A stretch of DNA of 64,000 nucleotides from an uncultured Brevundimonas sp. (GCF_937863155.1 NZ_CALMFB010000069.1:62001-126000); one strand, 5' to 3'; counted from the stretch's first letter, positions 1-8,781 are shown. The notes: generated from the letters alone by a model not told the origin. Translations and numbers: made by a program.

Positions 1-1
1 C

Positions 2-700
2 CGGGGGCGGCTGATCGGCATCAACACCTCGATCCTGTCCGGCGGCCTGGGCGGCGGCAACGACGGCATCGCCTTCGCCGTGCCGACCCGGATCATGCGC
101 CATGTGGTCGATCAACTGCGCACCCATGGCGAGGTGCGGCGCGGCAAGGCCGGCGTCATCGTCGGCTCGCTGAACGCCAAGCGCGCCCAGGCCCTGGGTC
201 TGCGGATCGTGCGCGGGGCGGTGGTGGACGACGTGGCCCCCGGTTCGCCGGGCGAGCGGGCGGGCCTGCGGCGCGGCGACGTCATCGTGCGCCTGGGCGA
301 CCGGCCGGTGGCCAACGCCGGATCGGTGCAGACGGGCGTGGGCATGGCCGCGCCGGGAACCAGCCTGCGCATCGTCTATCTGCGCGACGGTCAGGAAACC
401 TCGGCCTCTCTGGCGGTCGAGGCGGGCGAGACGCCGCGCGTCGTGGCCGGCCGCGACGTCGTGGCCGCCCTGGGCGCCCAGATCGGCGACCGCGACGGCC
501 GCCTGATGGTTCTGTCGGTCGAGGGCGGATCGCCCGCCGCCACCGGCCGACTGAAGGCGGGGGATGTGATCGTTTCGGTCGCGGGCCGGGCCGTGGGCGA
601 CCGCGCCGCCCTGGCCGCCGCCCTGGGCGCCACCTCGGACAGCGTGACCCTGACGGTTCGGCGCGGCGGCGAAACCCTGGACCTGACGATTTCGGGATAG
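2..700 (+). CDS. DegP/DegQ-like periplasmic serine protease, C-terminal part (cut by window edge)
   Basis: The frame is open from base 2, so the start lies outside the window. The first visible residues, with LIGINTSIL and GIAFAVP, are the strands that follow the catalytic GNSGG of trypsin-like HtrA proteases. Two PDZ domains follow: one from about VIVGSLNAKRA to SLAV and a second from about LGAQIGDRDG to the end, each with the typical GDVIV strand. HtrA proteins are envelope proteases/chaperones for misfolded proteins. The catalytic triad is not visible here. A GTG at 80 could be mistaken for a start, but the upstream homology shows it is internal. A hairpin follows the stop at 715-756. Confidence 0.9.
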   Translation, partial: RGRLIGINTSILSGGLGGGNDGIAFAVPTRIMRHVVDQLRTHGEVRRGKAGVIVGSLNAKRAQALGLRIVRGAVVDDVAPGSPGERAGLRRGDVIVRLGDRPVANAGSVQTGVGMAAPGTSLRIVYLRDGQETSASLAVEAGETPRVVAGRDVVAALGAQIGDRDGRLMVLSVEGGSPAATGRLKAGDVIVSVAGRAVGDRAALAAALGATSDSVTLTVRRGGETLDLTISG

Positions 701-714
701 GGCCAGACAGCAAA

Positions 715-756
715 ACGCCCGCTCGGCCGGGAGGGGGAGGGTGGCGGAGCGGGCGT
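715..756 (+). terminator. Inverted repeat after the protease gene, possible terminator
   Basis: ACGCCCGCTC (715-724) and GAGCGGGCGT (747-756) form a perfect 10-bp stem with a 22-nt loop, 15 bases after the stop. There is no T-tract, so it may act as an mRNA-stabilising hairpin or an imperfect terminator. Confidence 0.45.
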
Positions 757-1002
757 CTCGCTTGGAGGAAGCATCGGCCCGCCGAAGCCCTTAGATGGAA
801 GATCCAGGGGGCTGGGGGGGCTGTTCAGGATCCGGGACCGTTCCGAACTCCGGCGAGCCGATGATTGAAACCTCGGCCCCCAAACAGGCGGGCGAAGGAC
901 CGAAACAGGGCCTTTTCGTGTCGGTTTCGTTAAGGGCCCTTCGCGCGTGAAATCGGCGGTCGGACGGTTGCGCCGGGCCGGCGCCCGCCTAATCTCAGGG
1001 TC
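757..1002. other. Intergenic region, no gene seen
   Basis: With the hairpin at 715-756 this makes a gap of about 300 bases between the protease and the DUF2794 gene. I see a 10-bp palindrome AAGGGCCCTT at 932-941 and a weak TAATCT hexamer (990-995) just before the next start. No convincing promoter or small gene was found. Confidence 0.5.
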
Positions 1003-1338
1003 ATGAGCTTCGACGTCTCCGGCGCGCCGCCCCTGCCCGGTCCGGTCTTTTTCGACCGGCGCGAACTGACGCAGATTCTGTCGGTCTATGGGCGACTGGT
1101 CGCGGCGGCCGAGGCGCGGGACTACGCCCTGTCCGATGGGCGCGAGGCGGCCGAGTTCGCCGTCTTTCGCCGCACCGGCGACGCCCCCGCCTGGCGCATT
1201 GAGAAACGTCCCGCGCTTCAGACTCGCCAGGGCCAGTGGGCGGTGTTCGGCGAGGGCGGCCAGATTCTGAAACGCGGCCGCGACCTGGCCCAGGTTCTGC
1301 GCGTGTTCGAAAGCCGGCGCTTCACCGTGGTGCGCTGA
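1003..1338 (+). CDS. DUF2794 family protein
   Basis: A 111-residue soluble protein with the DUF2794 pattern known from alphaproteobacteria: FFDRRELTQIL near the N-terminus, a central FAVFRRT and RIEKRP, then ILKRGRDLAQVLRVF at the C-terminus. The function of the family is unknown to me. The ATG at 1003 gives an N-terminus close to the conserved core. It stands alone in front of the antiporter gene on the same strand, with 86 bp between them. Family assignment is from motif recall. Confidence 0.85.
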   Translation: MSFDVSGAPPLPGPVFFDRRELTQILSVYGRLVAAAEARDYALSDGREAAEFAVFRRTGDAPAWRIEKRPALQTRQGQWAVFGEGGQILKRGRDLAQVLRVFESRRFTVVR

Positions 1339-1424
1339 CGCTTTTTGCGCGCCGCGCCCGCGAAAACCTCTGGCGCCCCCTCGGGCCGGTTTGCGATGAT
1401 GGCGCGACTTTCAAGGCAGGGCGG

Positions 1425-3260
1425 ATGACCGGACACGGGGCGGGCGACTACAAGGACCTGGTGGTCTTTCTGGCGGCGGCCGGAGTTCTGGTGCCGCTGT
1501 TCAACCGGTTCAAGGTCAGCCCGGTGCTGGGGTTCCTGGCGGCGGGGGTGCTGCTGGGGCCGGACGGGCTGGGGCGGTTCGCCGACACCCTGCCGTGGCT
1601 GCGTTACCTGACCATCGGCGACGAGGCCCAGATGCGCCAGCTGTCCGAGCTGGGCGTCGCCTTTCTGCTGTTCATGATCGGGCTGGAGCTGTCGTGGGAG
1701 CGGCTGCGCGCCATGCGGCGGCTGGTGTTCGGCCTGGGCCTGTTGCAGGTCGTGCTGTGCGCCGTGGTCCTGGCGGGTGTCTTCATGCTGATGGACCAGC
1801 CCCTGGCCGGGGCGGCGGTGCTGGGCATGGGGCTGGCCCTGTCGTCCACGGCCGTGGTCATGCCGGTCCTGGCCGAGCGCGGACGGCTGAAGGGCGCGGT
1901 GGGGCGATCCACCTTCGCCGTGCTGCTGGCCCAGGACCTGTCGGTCGCGCCGATCCTGATCACCGTCACCGTGCTGGCGGCCCTGGCCCAGGCGGGCGGC
2001 GACCTGGACCCGCATGTGCTGGGGTCGGCCCTGTTCACCCTGATCCCGGCGGCGGTGGGGCTGGCGCTGCTGGTGCTGTTGGGGCGTTTGGTGTTGCGGC
2101 CGCTGTTCCGCCTGGTGGCGCGGGCGCGGCGGCCGGGCCATGGCGGCGAACTGTTCCTGGCGGCGGGCCTGCTGGTCGTGGTCGGCGCCGGGGTCGCGGC
2201 CCAGGCGGCGGGCCTGTCGATGAGCCTGGGCGCCCTGGTCGCCGGGGTGCTGCTGGCCGAAACCGAATACCGGCGCGAGGTCGAGGTCTCGATCGAGCCG
2301 TTCAAGGGCCTGCTGCTGGGCGTCTTCTTCGTCGGCGTGGGCCTGAGCCTGGACCTGGACGCCGTGGCCGCCGACCCGCTGGGGGTCTTCGGCCTGGCGG
2401 CCCTGATCACCGGGGCCAAGATCGCCATCATCTTCAATCTGGCGCGGTTGTGGGGCCTGTCGGTGCGGGCGGCGGCCGAGACGGCCCTGGTGCTGGGCCC
2501 GGCGGGCGAGTTCGCCTTCGTCATCCTGGCCGCCGGCACGGTCGAGGGGGTGGTGTCGGCCCAGTTCGCGGACACGGTCCTGCCGGCCGCGACCATCAGC
2601 ATGTTCTGCGTCCCCCTGCTGGCCTATCTGGGCCAGACGATGAACCGGGCGGGCACGGCGGCCGAAACGGAGGCTCAAGGCGCGGCCCTGGCGCCCGAAG
2701 ACCTGCGTCCCGAAGGCGCGGTGATCCTGGTCGGCTTCGGGCGCGTCGGGCGGCTGGTCGGCGAACTGCTGGCCGAACACGGCCAGAGGTTCATCGCCCT
2801 GGACAGCGATCCGGCCACGGTGGCCCAGGCGCGAAAGGACGGGTTCGAGGCCTATTACGGCGACGCCGCGCGGCCGGAGCTTCTGACCCTGTGCGGCGTG
2901 GCCGCGACCCGCGCCCTGGTGGTGACCATGGATTCCGCGACCAAGGTCGAGGATGTGGTGCGCGCCGCCCGCGCCCTGCGCGACGACATGATCGTGATCG
3001 CCCGCGCCCGCGACGACCGCCATGCGGCGCGGCTGTACGCCCTGGGGGTCACCGACGCCGTGCCCGAAACCACCGAAGCCAGCCTGCAGCTGGCCGAAAA
3101 CACCCTGGTGGACCTGGGCGTGCCCATGGGTCTGGTCCTGGCCTCGATCCACGAGAAGCGCGACGAGTTCCGCAGCCTGTTCCAGGCGGCGGCGCCCGAG
3201 GGCCGGAGCGTGCGGCCCAACCGGGCGCTGCGCCGCACCGTCCGGCGCGACCCGGCCTGA
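1425..3260 (+). CDS. CPA2-family monovalent cation:proton antiporter (KefB/KefC-like)
   Basis: 611 residues. Residues 1-410 or so are a run of hydrophobic helices typical of the Na+/H+ exchanger fold, beginning DLVVFLAAAGVLVPLFNRF, with FLLFMIGLEL and GPAGEFAFVILAAG conserved in Kef transporters. From about residue 430 a Rossmann-type RCK/TrkA-N domain begins (VGFGRVGRLVG), then LDSDP and YYGDA as in KefB/C. There is no TrkA-C domain. The ATG at 1425 follows AAGGCAGG and lies just before the first helix; the frame is open further upstream to 1236, but that part lacks homology. Likely exchanges K+ or Na+ for protons at the inner membrane. Ion specificity and glutathione gating cannot be told from sequence. 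Confidence 0.88.
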   Translation: MTGHGAGDYKDLVVFLAAAGVLVPLFNRFKVSPVLGFLAAGVLLGPDGLGRFADTLPWLRYLTIGDEAQMRQLSELGVAFLLFMIGLELSWERLRAMRRLVFGLGLLQVVLCAVVLAGVFMLMDQPLAGAAVLGMGLALSSTAVVMPVLAERGRLKGAVGRSTFAVLLAQDLSVAPILITVTVLAALAQAGGDLDPHVLGSALFTLIPAAVGLALLVLLGRLVLRPLFRLVARARRPGHGGELFLAAGLLVVVGAGVAAQAAGLSMSLGALVAGVLLAETEYRREVEVSIEPFKGLLLGVFFVGVGLSLDLDAVAADPLGVFGLAALITGAKIAIIFNLARLWGLSVRAAAETALVLGPAGEFAFVILAAGTVEGVVSAQFADTVLPAATISMFCVPLLAYLGQTMNRAGTAAETEAQGAALAPEDLRPEGAVILVGFGRVGRLVGELLAEHGQRFIALDSDPATVAQARKDGFEAYYGDAARPELLTLCGVAATRALVVTMDSATKVEDVVRAARALRDDMIVIARARDDRHAARLYALGVTDAVPETTEASLQLAENTLVDLGVPMGLVLASIHEKRDEFRSLFQAAAPEGRSVRPNRALRRTVRRDPA

Positions 3261-3451
3261 GAACGGCGAATTTTTCCGCGACGGAGATCACGGCCACCGT
3301 CCGTTAATAGGGACACCCCATTTTGGTCATCGTTCCGTGATCTGAACCCTTCCTTCGGTCGCCTCCCCCGTCGATCGCCCCTCCCCAGTCCGGTCCGGTC
3401 CCGTCGCTGACGGGCGCTCCGGCCGTCGTATTGAGTAGAGTTCGCCGCTTC

Positions 3452-4087
3452 ATGCCAGACATCGCCCCCACCCACGAACAGCCGCGCCTGAACCGCCGTC
3501 AGGCCGCCAAGATCCGCACGCGCGGCAAGGTTCTGGACGCCGCCCGCGCCCTGTTCGCCGAGCGCGGCTATGACGCCGCCACCATCCGCGACATCGCCAA
3601 GGCCGCCGGCATGTCGACCGGCGCCGTCTTCGCCAATTTCCAGGACAAGGCCGAACTTTTCGAGACCGTCCTGGCCGACGAAATGGCCGCCCTCCTGACC
3701 GCCGTCCAGGCCGGCACGCCCAAGGACGGCCCTGTCGCCGACCGTCTGGTTTCGGCCCTCAGCGCCGGTTACCACCGCTCGCTGGACCAGCTGCCGCTGA
3801 TGCAGGCGACCATCGCCCGCTCGTGGTTCCAGCCGGCCGAGGCCGACCAGCGCGCCCGCACCTTCACCCAGCCCCTGATCGACCATGTCGCCGGCGTGCT
3901 GCGCGACGGCGTCGGCGCCGGCCAACTGCGCCAGGATGGGGATTTGACCCTGCTGGCGGGCCTGGTGTGGACCCTGTTCGTGTCCAACTTCCGACAGGCG
4001 GCCTATGACGGGCTGGACTTGGCCCAGCTGGAGACCCGGCTGCGGACACAGATCGATCTGGTCCTTCAGGGTCAGCGCACCGCCTGA
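3452..4087 (+). CDS. TetR/AcrR-family transcriptional regulator
   Basis: 211 residues. The N-terminal helix-turn-helix spans roughly residues 20-65: VLDAARALFAERGYDAATIRDIA, then AGMSTGAVFANFQDKAELF, the standard TetR DNA-binding signature. The rest is a helical ligand/dimerisation domain with no recognisable ligand pocket. A TTG at 3431 in frame is possible, but the ATG at 3452 gives the usual N-terminal length. A strong terminator follows. The neighbours (antiporter upstream, Rieske oxygenase convergent downstream) do not reveal its target. Confidence 0.88.
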   Translation: MPDIAPTHEQPRLNRRQAAKIRTRGKVLDAARALFAERGYDAATIRDIAKAAGMSTGAVFANFQDKAELFETVLADEMAALLTAVQAGTPKDGPVADRLVSALSAGYHRSLDQLPLMQATIARSWFQPAEADQRARTFTQPLIDHVAGVLRDGVGAGQLRQDGDLTLLAGLVWTLFVSNFRQAAYDGLDLAQLETRLRTQIDLVLQGQRTA

Positions 4088-4110
4088 TCCCACGAACCAA
4101 TCATCGGACA

Positions 4111-4135
4111 AGGCCCCCGCAAGGGGGCCTTTTTC
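4111..4135 (+). terminator. Rho-independent terminator of the tetR-type gene
   Basis: AGGCCCCC (4111-4118), GCAA loop, GGGGGCCT (4123-4130) and a T-run to 4134. The pair CCCACGAA (4090-4097) / TTCGTGGG (4133-4140) extends the stem outwards. Confidence 0.85.
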
Positions 4136-4186
4136 GTGGGCTGCATTCGCGTTGAAGGCTGGCGCGTTCATGCCCCTCCGAAATCA

Positions 4187-4319
4187 CCGCTCATCCCCGC
4201 GAAAGCGGGGATCCAGGTCTTTGGGCGATGCATCGATTATTGTGATCCGCCATCGTCAGTCCTGAAACACCGGCGTCTCGATGACAGGACTGGATCCCCG
4301 CTTTCGCGGGGATGAGCGG
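4187..4319. repeat. REP/BIME-like element: 30-bp inverted repeats
   Basis: A 30-bp sequence at 4187-4216 recurs as its exact reverse complement at 4290-4319, with 73 bp between. Each arm is itself a hairpin: ATCCCCGC, GAAA, GCGGGGAT. This resembles the short palindromic repeats scattered between genes in many proteobacteria. It lies between the tetR terminator and the convergent Rieske gene, where such elements usually sit. No transposase of the RAYT type is in the window. Confidence 0.8.
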
Positions 4320-4370
4320 AAATGCGGGGAAAGGCTGGCAGCACTCAGCGTGAGAACAGCCTTTTTCGTA

Positions 4371-5513
4371 TCAGCTTTTCCAGCGCAGGGTCGTGGGCTG
4401 GATCGGATTGACGAAGTCGCGGCCCTCGGCGCGGCTTTTGATCCATTCGCGCTTCAGCTGCTGATACCATTTGGCCTGTTTGTCGGCGTCGTCGATCCAG
4501 ATCAGGGCCGGGTCGTAGCGCAGGCCCTCGTTCTGCAGATTCACCATGCCGCCGTCCTGTTTCAGGAAGGCGACCACCCCCATCCGCAGGAAGGGTTTGG
4601 CCAGGCTGAACACCCAGTGGTCGGACCAGAAGATCTGGGTGATGCGGGTCTTCGTCTCGGTGATCGGCGTCAGGCAGGTCAGGGCCAGCACCTGTTTTTC
4701 GCCCACCTGAATGTGCTCCCAGCGATAGCCGGGCAGGCGGAAGGTGATCTCGGTCGCCGGCGCCCCGCCAAGGATTTTATAGGCCCGGCTGTTCGACGAC
4801 GGCGCGTGCCGAACCATGGCCCAGCCGCGCTCGCTAGGGGCGAAGGCCTTGGCCTTTTCGTGCATCGAATGTTCGGACCGCCACCACCACTGCTGGTGGA
4901 CATAGGGGCCATGCGCCGGGTCCATCAGGCCGACGGCCGCATGGTCGATATGGCTGTCGAAATCCATCCATTCGACCAGTTTGGCCCCGCCGCCGACCAC
5001 GCCGGGAAAGACCGGCGGCTCGTGGTCCGGCTCGGACGGATTGCGCGGATCGGCCGCCATCCAGACGAAGACCATGCCCTGGCTCTCGCGCACCGGATAG
5101 GCGCGCACCTTGATCCGGTCCGTCTCGAACGCCTGATCCTGGACCAGGGACGGTATGGCCGCGCAACCGCCGTCGGGCCGGAACCGCCAACCGTGATAGG
5201 GGCATTCCACCGTCTGGCCTTCGCCCGGCTTGTCCACCACCCGGCCCGCCGACAGCGGCGCGGCCCGGTGCGGGCAGATGTCGCGCAGGGCGAAGACCTG
5301 GCCTGCCCCGCCCTGCGCCCCGCGGGTCCGGCCGATCAGAACCGGCTCGCCCATCAGCTCCTGCCGGCGCAGCGAACCGTCGGCCACATCGCGCGACAGG
5401 GCGACGAAATACCAGGCGTCGGTCACGAATCCCTTGCCGAAGGCGGTCGGCGGGGCCTTGGCCTCGGGCGCGGAGCGGGCCGGTTCGGCCGGGGCGTTTG
5501 CAGCAGCGGTCAT
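4371..5513 (-). CDS. Rieske-type aromatic ring-hydroxylating oxygenase, alpha subunit
   Basis: 380 residues. The N-terminal Rieske domain has C80-P-H82 and C104-PY-H107, which bind the [2Fe-2S] cluster. The C-terminal catalytic domain shows D198-PA-H201-GPYV-H206, the D-x2-H-x4-H arrangement of the mononuclear non-heme iron site. The family hydroxylates or O-/N-demethylates aromatic substrates using electrons from a separate reductase; no reductase or ferredoxin gene is nearby. Similar to VanA-type or Pao/caffeine-demethylase-type single-component oxygenases; substrate unknown. The N-terminus before residue 24 is Ala/Pro rich and not conserved. It is divergent from the hydrolase gene, with a palindrome at 5576-5592 between them. 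Confidence 0.88.
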   Translation of the reverse strand: MTAAANAPAEPARSAPEAKAPPTAFGKGFVTDAWYFVALSRDVADGSLRRQELMGEPVLIGRTRGAQGGAGQVFALRDICPHRAAPLSAGRVVDKPGEGQTVECPYHGWRFRPDGGCAAIPSLVQDQAFETDRIKVRAYPVRESQGMVFVWMAADPRNPSEPDHEPPVFPGVVGGGAKLVEWMDFDSHIDHAAVGLMDPAHGPYVHQQWWWRSEHSMHEKAKAFAPSERGWAMVRHAPSSNSRAYKILGGAPATEITFRLPGYRWEHIQVGEKQVLALTCLTPITETKTRITQIFWSDHWVFSLAKPFLRMGVVAFLKQDGGMVNLQNEGLRYDPALIWIDDADKQAKWYQQLKREWIKSRAEGRDFVNPIQPTTLRWKS

Positions 5514-5575
5514 GGCCCGTTCTTATCAAGAGCCGCGCGGCCTGTCGCGGCTGTCGGCGCCCGATTGACGCATCC

Positions 5576-5592
5576 ACTTTGAAATGCAAAGT
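5576..5592. promoter_or_regulatory. Operator-like palindrome between the Rieske and hydrolase genes
   Basis: ACTTTG-AAATG-CAAAGT is a perfect 6-5-6 inverted repeat, 63 bp upstream of the Rieske start and 41 bp upstream of the hydrolase start. It is placed to control both divergent genes. The binding protein is unknown. Confidence 0.45.
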
Positions 5593-5632
5593 TGAGTGAC
5601 GCCTTCATCCCTCTTCCGCCAGGAACCGCCCC

Positions 5633-6577
5633 ATGCGCCTCCGTCTGATCGCCTTCGCCGCCGCCGCGACCCTGATGACCGGGGCGCCCGCCCTGGCCCA
5701 GAGCCATGATCACGGCTCCGCCGCCCCGGCCGGCCATGGTCATGCCCATGCCGACTTCCAGTCCGGCCGGTTCCACGTCCGCGTCGATGGGCCGGAAAAC
5801 CCGATCGGCGACGTCATCCTGATCCCCGGCCTGTCGTCGTCGCCCCACGTCTGGGACGGGCTGACCGAGACGCTGAAGGGCCGCTATCGCGTGCATCGCA
5901 TCCATGTTCAGGGTTTCGCCGGCGCCGAACCCAAGGACAACGCCTCAGGCCCCATCCTGGACGCGGTGGCCCAGGACCTGGCCCGCTACATCGCCGAACA
6001 GGGGCTGAACAAGCCGGCGGTGATCGGTCATTCGATGGGCGGCACCTTCGGCATGATGCTGGCGGCGCGCCACCCCGACAGCGTCGGCCGCCTGATGGTG
6101 GTGGACATGATCCCCTTCACCGGCGCCATGTTCGCCACGCCCGGCGTCAATCCGACCGTCGAAGCCGTGACCCCCGCCGTGGACGCCATGCACGCCCGCT
6201 CCATGGCCCTGAGCGACGAAGGCTACGCCGCCCAGGTCGCCGCCAGCGTCACCGGCATGATCAAGACCGAATCCCTGCGCGCCGGCCCCCTGCGCGATGC
6301 GGCGACCAGCGACCGCTCCGTGTCGGCCAACGCCTATCGCGAGCTGATGCTGACCGACCTGCGGGCCGAACTGCCGCGCATCACCGCGCCGGTTCAGGTT
6401 CTGTACGTCGCCTTCGAATTCCCGGGCATGACGCCCGAGATCACGGACACCATCTATCGGATGTCGTTCATGACCCTGCCGTCGGCCCAGCTGAAACGCA
6501 TCAACGACAGCGCCCACTTCATCATGCTGGACCAGCCCGAACGGTTCACGGCCGAGGTGAACGCCTTTTTAGATTAA
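5633..6577 (+). CDS. Secreted alpha/beta-hydrolase with His-rich N-terminus
   Basis: 314 residues. Residues 1-23 are a Sec signal peptide ending ALAQ. The mature protein starts with a short His-rich stretch (SHDHGS, GHGHAHA), then the alpha/beta-hydrolase fold: oxyanion strand ILIPGLSSS, nucleophile elbow GHSMGG with S134, and H295 in NDSAHF as the likely catalytic base. The usual acidic residue after strand 7 is not obvious: VLYVAFEFPGM carries Glu rather than Asp. Periplasmic or secreted esterase/lactonase-type role is inferred; substrate unknown. The His-rich segment might bind metal. A hairpin follows the stop. Confidence 0.82.
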   Translation: MRLRLIAFAAAATLMTGAPALAQSHDHGSAAPAGHGHAHADFQSGRFHVRVDGPENPIGDVILIPGLSSSPHVWDGLTETLKGRYRVHRIHVQGFAGAEPKDNASGPILDAVAQDLARYIAEQGLNKPAVIGHSMGGTFGMMLAARHPDSVGRLMVVDMIPFTGAMFATPGVNPTVEAVTPAVDAMHARSMALSDEGYAAQVAASVTGMIKTESLRAGPLRDAATSDRSVSANAYRELMLTDLRAELPRITAPVQVLYVAFEFPGMTPEITDTIYRMSFMTLPSAQLKRINDSAHFIMLDQPERFTAEVNAFLD

Positions 6578-6602
6578 TCCCGGCCACGGTCATGCTTTCG
6601 GC

Positions 6603-6645
6603 GAAAACGCCCTTCACGGTCGCGTGATAGGGGCTGGGCGTTTTC
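6603..6645 (+). terminator. Probable terminator after the hydrolase gene
   Basis: GAAAACGCCC (6603-6612) and GGGCGTTTTC (6636-6645) form a perfect 10-bp stem whose 3' arm ends in TTTT. The loop is 23 nt, long for an intrinsic terminator. Confidence 0.5.
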
Positions 6646-6699
6646 TCGACACCGACGTTCGGCTAGACCGGACGCGGCGACAGGGTCTTGAGGGTTTCG

Positions 6700-8772
6700 A
6701 TGGCGGGTTTCGGTCGAGGCGAGCAGCAGGGCGCACCGCGCGCAGGGCGGTCGCCGTTGCAGAAGCTTCTGTACTGGTCGGCGGTTCTGGCCGTGTGGGG
6801 GGCGATCTTCCTGGTCGTCTTCTTTGCGGTCTTCGCGCGCGACCTTCCCGACACCTCCAGCCTGTATCAGGTCGATCGCCAGCCCTCGATCACCTATCTG
6901 GATCGCAACGGCGCCCTGATCGCCACGCGCGGCACCCAGATGGCGCCGCCGGCGGACCTGGACGCCCTGCCCGACTATGTGCCGGCGGCCTTCATCGCCA
7001 TCGAGGACCGCCGTTTCTGGTGGCACCCCGGCTTCGACCCCATCGGCATGAGCCGCGCCATCGTGGCCAATATGCGCGCCGGCCGGGTGGTCCAGGGCGG
7101 ATCGACCCTGACCCAGCAGCTGGCCAAGAACCTGTTCCTGACGCCAGACCAGAACCTGAAGCGCAAGGTGCAGGAGCTGATGCTGGCCGTCTGGCTGGAG
7201 ATGAAATTCAGCAAGAAAGAGATCCTGGCCCTGTATCTGAACCGGGTCTATTTCGGCGCCGGCGCCTATGGCATCGAGGCGGCGTCGCAGCGCTATTTCG
7301 ACAAACAGGCCAAGAATCTGACAGTGGGCGAGGCGGCGCTGCTGGCGGGCCTTTTGAAGGCGCCGTCGCGCTATTCGCCGGTGTCGGAATCCGAACGCGC
7401 CGCCACCCGCGCCACGGTGGTCCTGAACGAGATGCAGGACATGGGCGTCATCACGCCCGCGCAACGCGCCGCCGCCGTGCTGGAGCCGGTGCGGGTGTCA
7501 CGCACCCTGGCGACCCAGCATGCCCAGTATTTCATCGACTGGCTGGACAAGTCGATCCGCGGCCTGGTCGGCGAACCGACCGAGGACCTGATCGTCGAGA
7601 CGACCCTGGACCTGACGCTTCAGACCGCGGCCGAGCGCAGCGTGCGCCGCATTCTGGACCGCGACGGCTCGCGCGGCGTGCAACAAGCCGCCCTGGTGGC
7701 CCTTGACGGCGACGGCCGGGTGCGGGCCATGATCGGCGGCGCCAGCTATGCCGACAGCCAGTTCAACCGGGCCGTGGACGCCCGGCGCCAGGCCGGTTCG
7801 GCGTTCAAGCCCTTCGTCTATCTGGCGGCGCTGGAGGCCGGCTATACGCCCCAGACCCCGGTGGTGGACGAACCGATCCGCATCGGCAACTGGTCGCCGC
7901 GCAACTATTCGGGGACTTTCGCGGGTCAGATGACCCTGGCCCAGGCCGTGGCCCAGTCGACCAACACCGTCGCCGCCTCGGTCGCCGACCAGATCGGGCG
8001 CGACAGCGTGGCCCGCGCCGCGCGGCGCCTGGGCATCACCAGCCGCGTGGGTCTGGAACCGGCCATGGCCCTGGGCGCCGTCGAGGTGTCGCCGCTGGAA
8101 ATGGCCACCGCCTATGACGCCTTCGCCAACGGCGGGCGCCGGGTCGAGGCCTATGGCATCAACCGCATCCGCACGCCCCAGGGCCGCGTCATCTATCAGC
8201 GCAGCGCCAGCCCCGAGACCTCGGGCCAGGCGATCAACAATCCGTCGCTGTATTACCTGAACCAGATGCTGCGCGGGGTCGTGACCGGCGGCACGGCCCG
8301 GTCGGTGGCCATTGGCGGGCGCGACCTGGCGGGCAAGACCGGCACCACCTCGGATTACAAGGACGCCTGGTTCGTCGGCTACACCGGCGGCTTCGTCGCC
8401 GCCGTCTGGGTCGGCAAGGACGACAACACCGCCATGCGCGGCGTCACCGGCGGGGCCGCGCCCGCCGCCATCTGGAAGGGCTTCATGGAGGCGGCCCTGC
8501 CGCGCCTGAACGCCCCGCGCATTCCCGACGGCCCGGCCATGCCCGAAGGCTGGCAGGCGCCCGATCCCATTGGCGACCTGATGGGCCAGATCGGCGACGC
8601 CCTGGGCGGCGGCGCGCCGTCACAGCCGGTCGATCCCAACCAGGGCGAGCCCTATCGCCCCGAACCGGAACGCCCGACGCCTCCGGCCCAGCCTGTGGTG
8701 CGCCCAACCGCGCCCCAGCCGTCCGAGGCCCGCCTGCCGCCCGAGCCCAAGGCCGACCCGCTGTTCTTCTGA
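6700..8772 (+). CDS. Class A penicillin-binding protein (PBP1 family)
   Basis: 690 residues. One membrane anchor at about 24-46, then a GT51 glycosyltransferase domain with E102 in AIEDRRFWWHPG and STLTQQLAKN. The transpeptidase domain has S367 in SAFK, the STN motif at about 420-422 and K546 in KTGTT. This bifunctional enzyme polymerises and cross-links peptidoglycan at the inner membrane. The C-terminus (about 615-690) is a Pro-rich tail, probably disordered. GAGGG sits 5 bp before the ATG at 6700, which favours it over an in-frame TTG at 6688. The family paralogue (PbpC, PBP1a and so on) cannot be fixed from sequence alone. Confidence 0.93.
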   Translation: MAGFGRGEQQGAPRAGRSPLQKLLYWSAVLAVWGAIFLVVFFAVFARDLPDTSSLYQVDRQPSITYLDRNGALIATRGTQMAPPADLDALPDYVPAAFIAIEDRRFWWHPGFDPIGMSRAIVANMRAGRVVQGGSTLTQQLAKNLFLTPDQNLKRKVQELMLAVWLEMKFSKKEILALYLNRVYFGAGAYGIEAASQRYFDKQAKNLTVGEAALLAGLLKAPSRYSPVSESERAATRATVVLNEMQDMGVITPAQRAAAVLEPVRVSRTLATQHAQYFIDWLDKSIRGLVGEPTEDLIVETTLDLTLQTAAERSVRRILDRDGSRGVQQAALVALDGDGRVRAMIGGASYADSQFNRAVDARRQAGSAFKPFVYLAALEAGYTPQTPVVDEPIRIGNWSPRNYSGTFAGQMTLAQAVAQSTNTVAASVADQIGRDSVARAARRLGITSRVGLEPAMALGAVEVSPLEMATAYDAFANGGRRVEAYGINRIRTPQGRVIYQRSASPETSGQAINNPSLYYLNQMLRGVVTGGTARSVAIGGRDLAGKTGTTSDYKDAWFVGYTGGFVAAVWVGKDDNTAMRGVTGGAAPAAIWKGFMEAALPRLNAPRIPDGPAMPEGWQAPDPIGDLMGQIGDALGGGAPSQPVDPNQGEPYRPEPERPTPPAQPVVRPTAPQPSEARLPPEPKADPLFF

Positions 8773-8781
8773 CCGGCGGGT

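Noticed and set aside
1218-3152. 644-codon open frame on the minus strand, antisense to the cation antiporter
   Set aside because: Composition is rich in Gln, His, Arg and Gly, with no domain, as expected for the antisense frame of a high-GC gene. The plus-strand antiporter has clear helices and an RCK domain.
3288-3342. GATCACGG ... CCGTGATC inverted repeat after the antiporter gene
   Set aside because: The arms are only 8 bp with a 39-nt loop and no T-tract, so not convincing as a terminator or operator.
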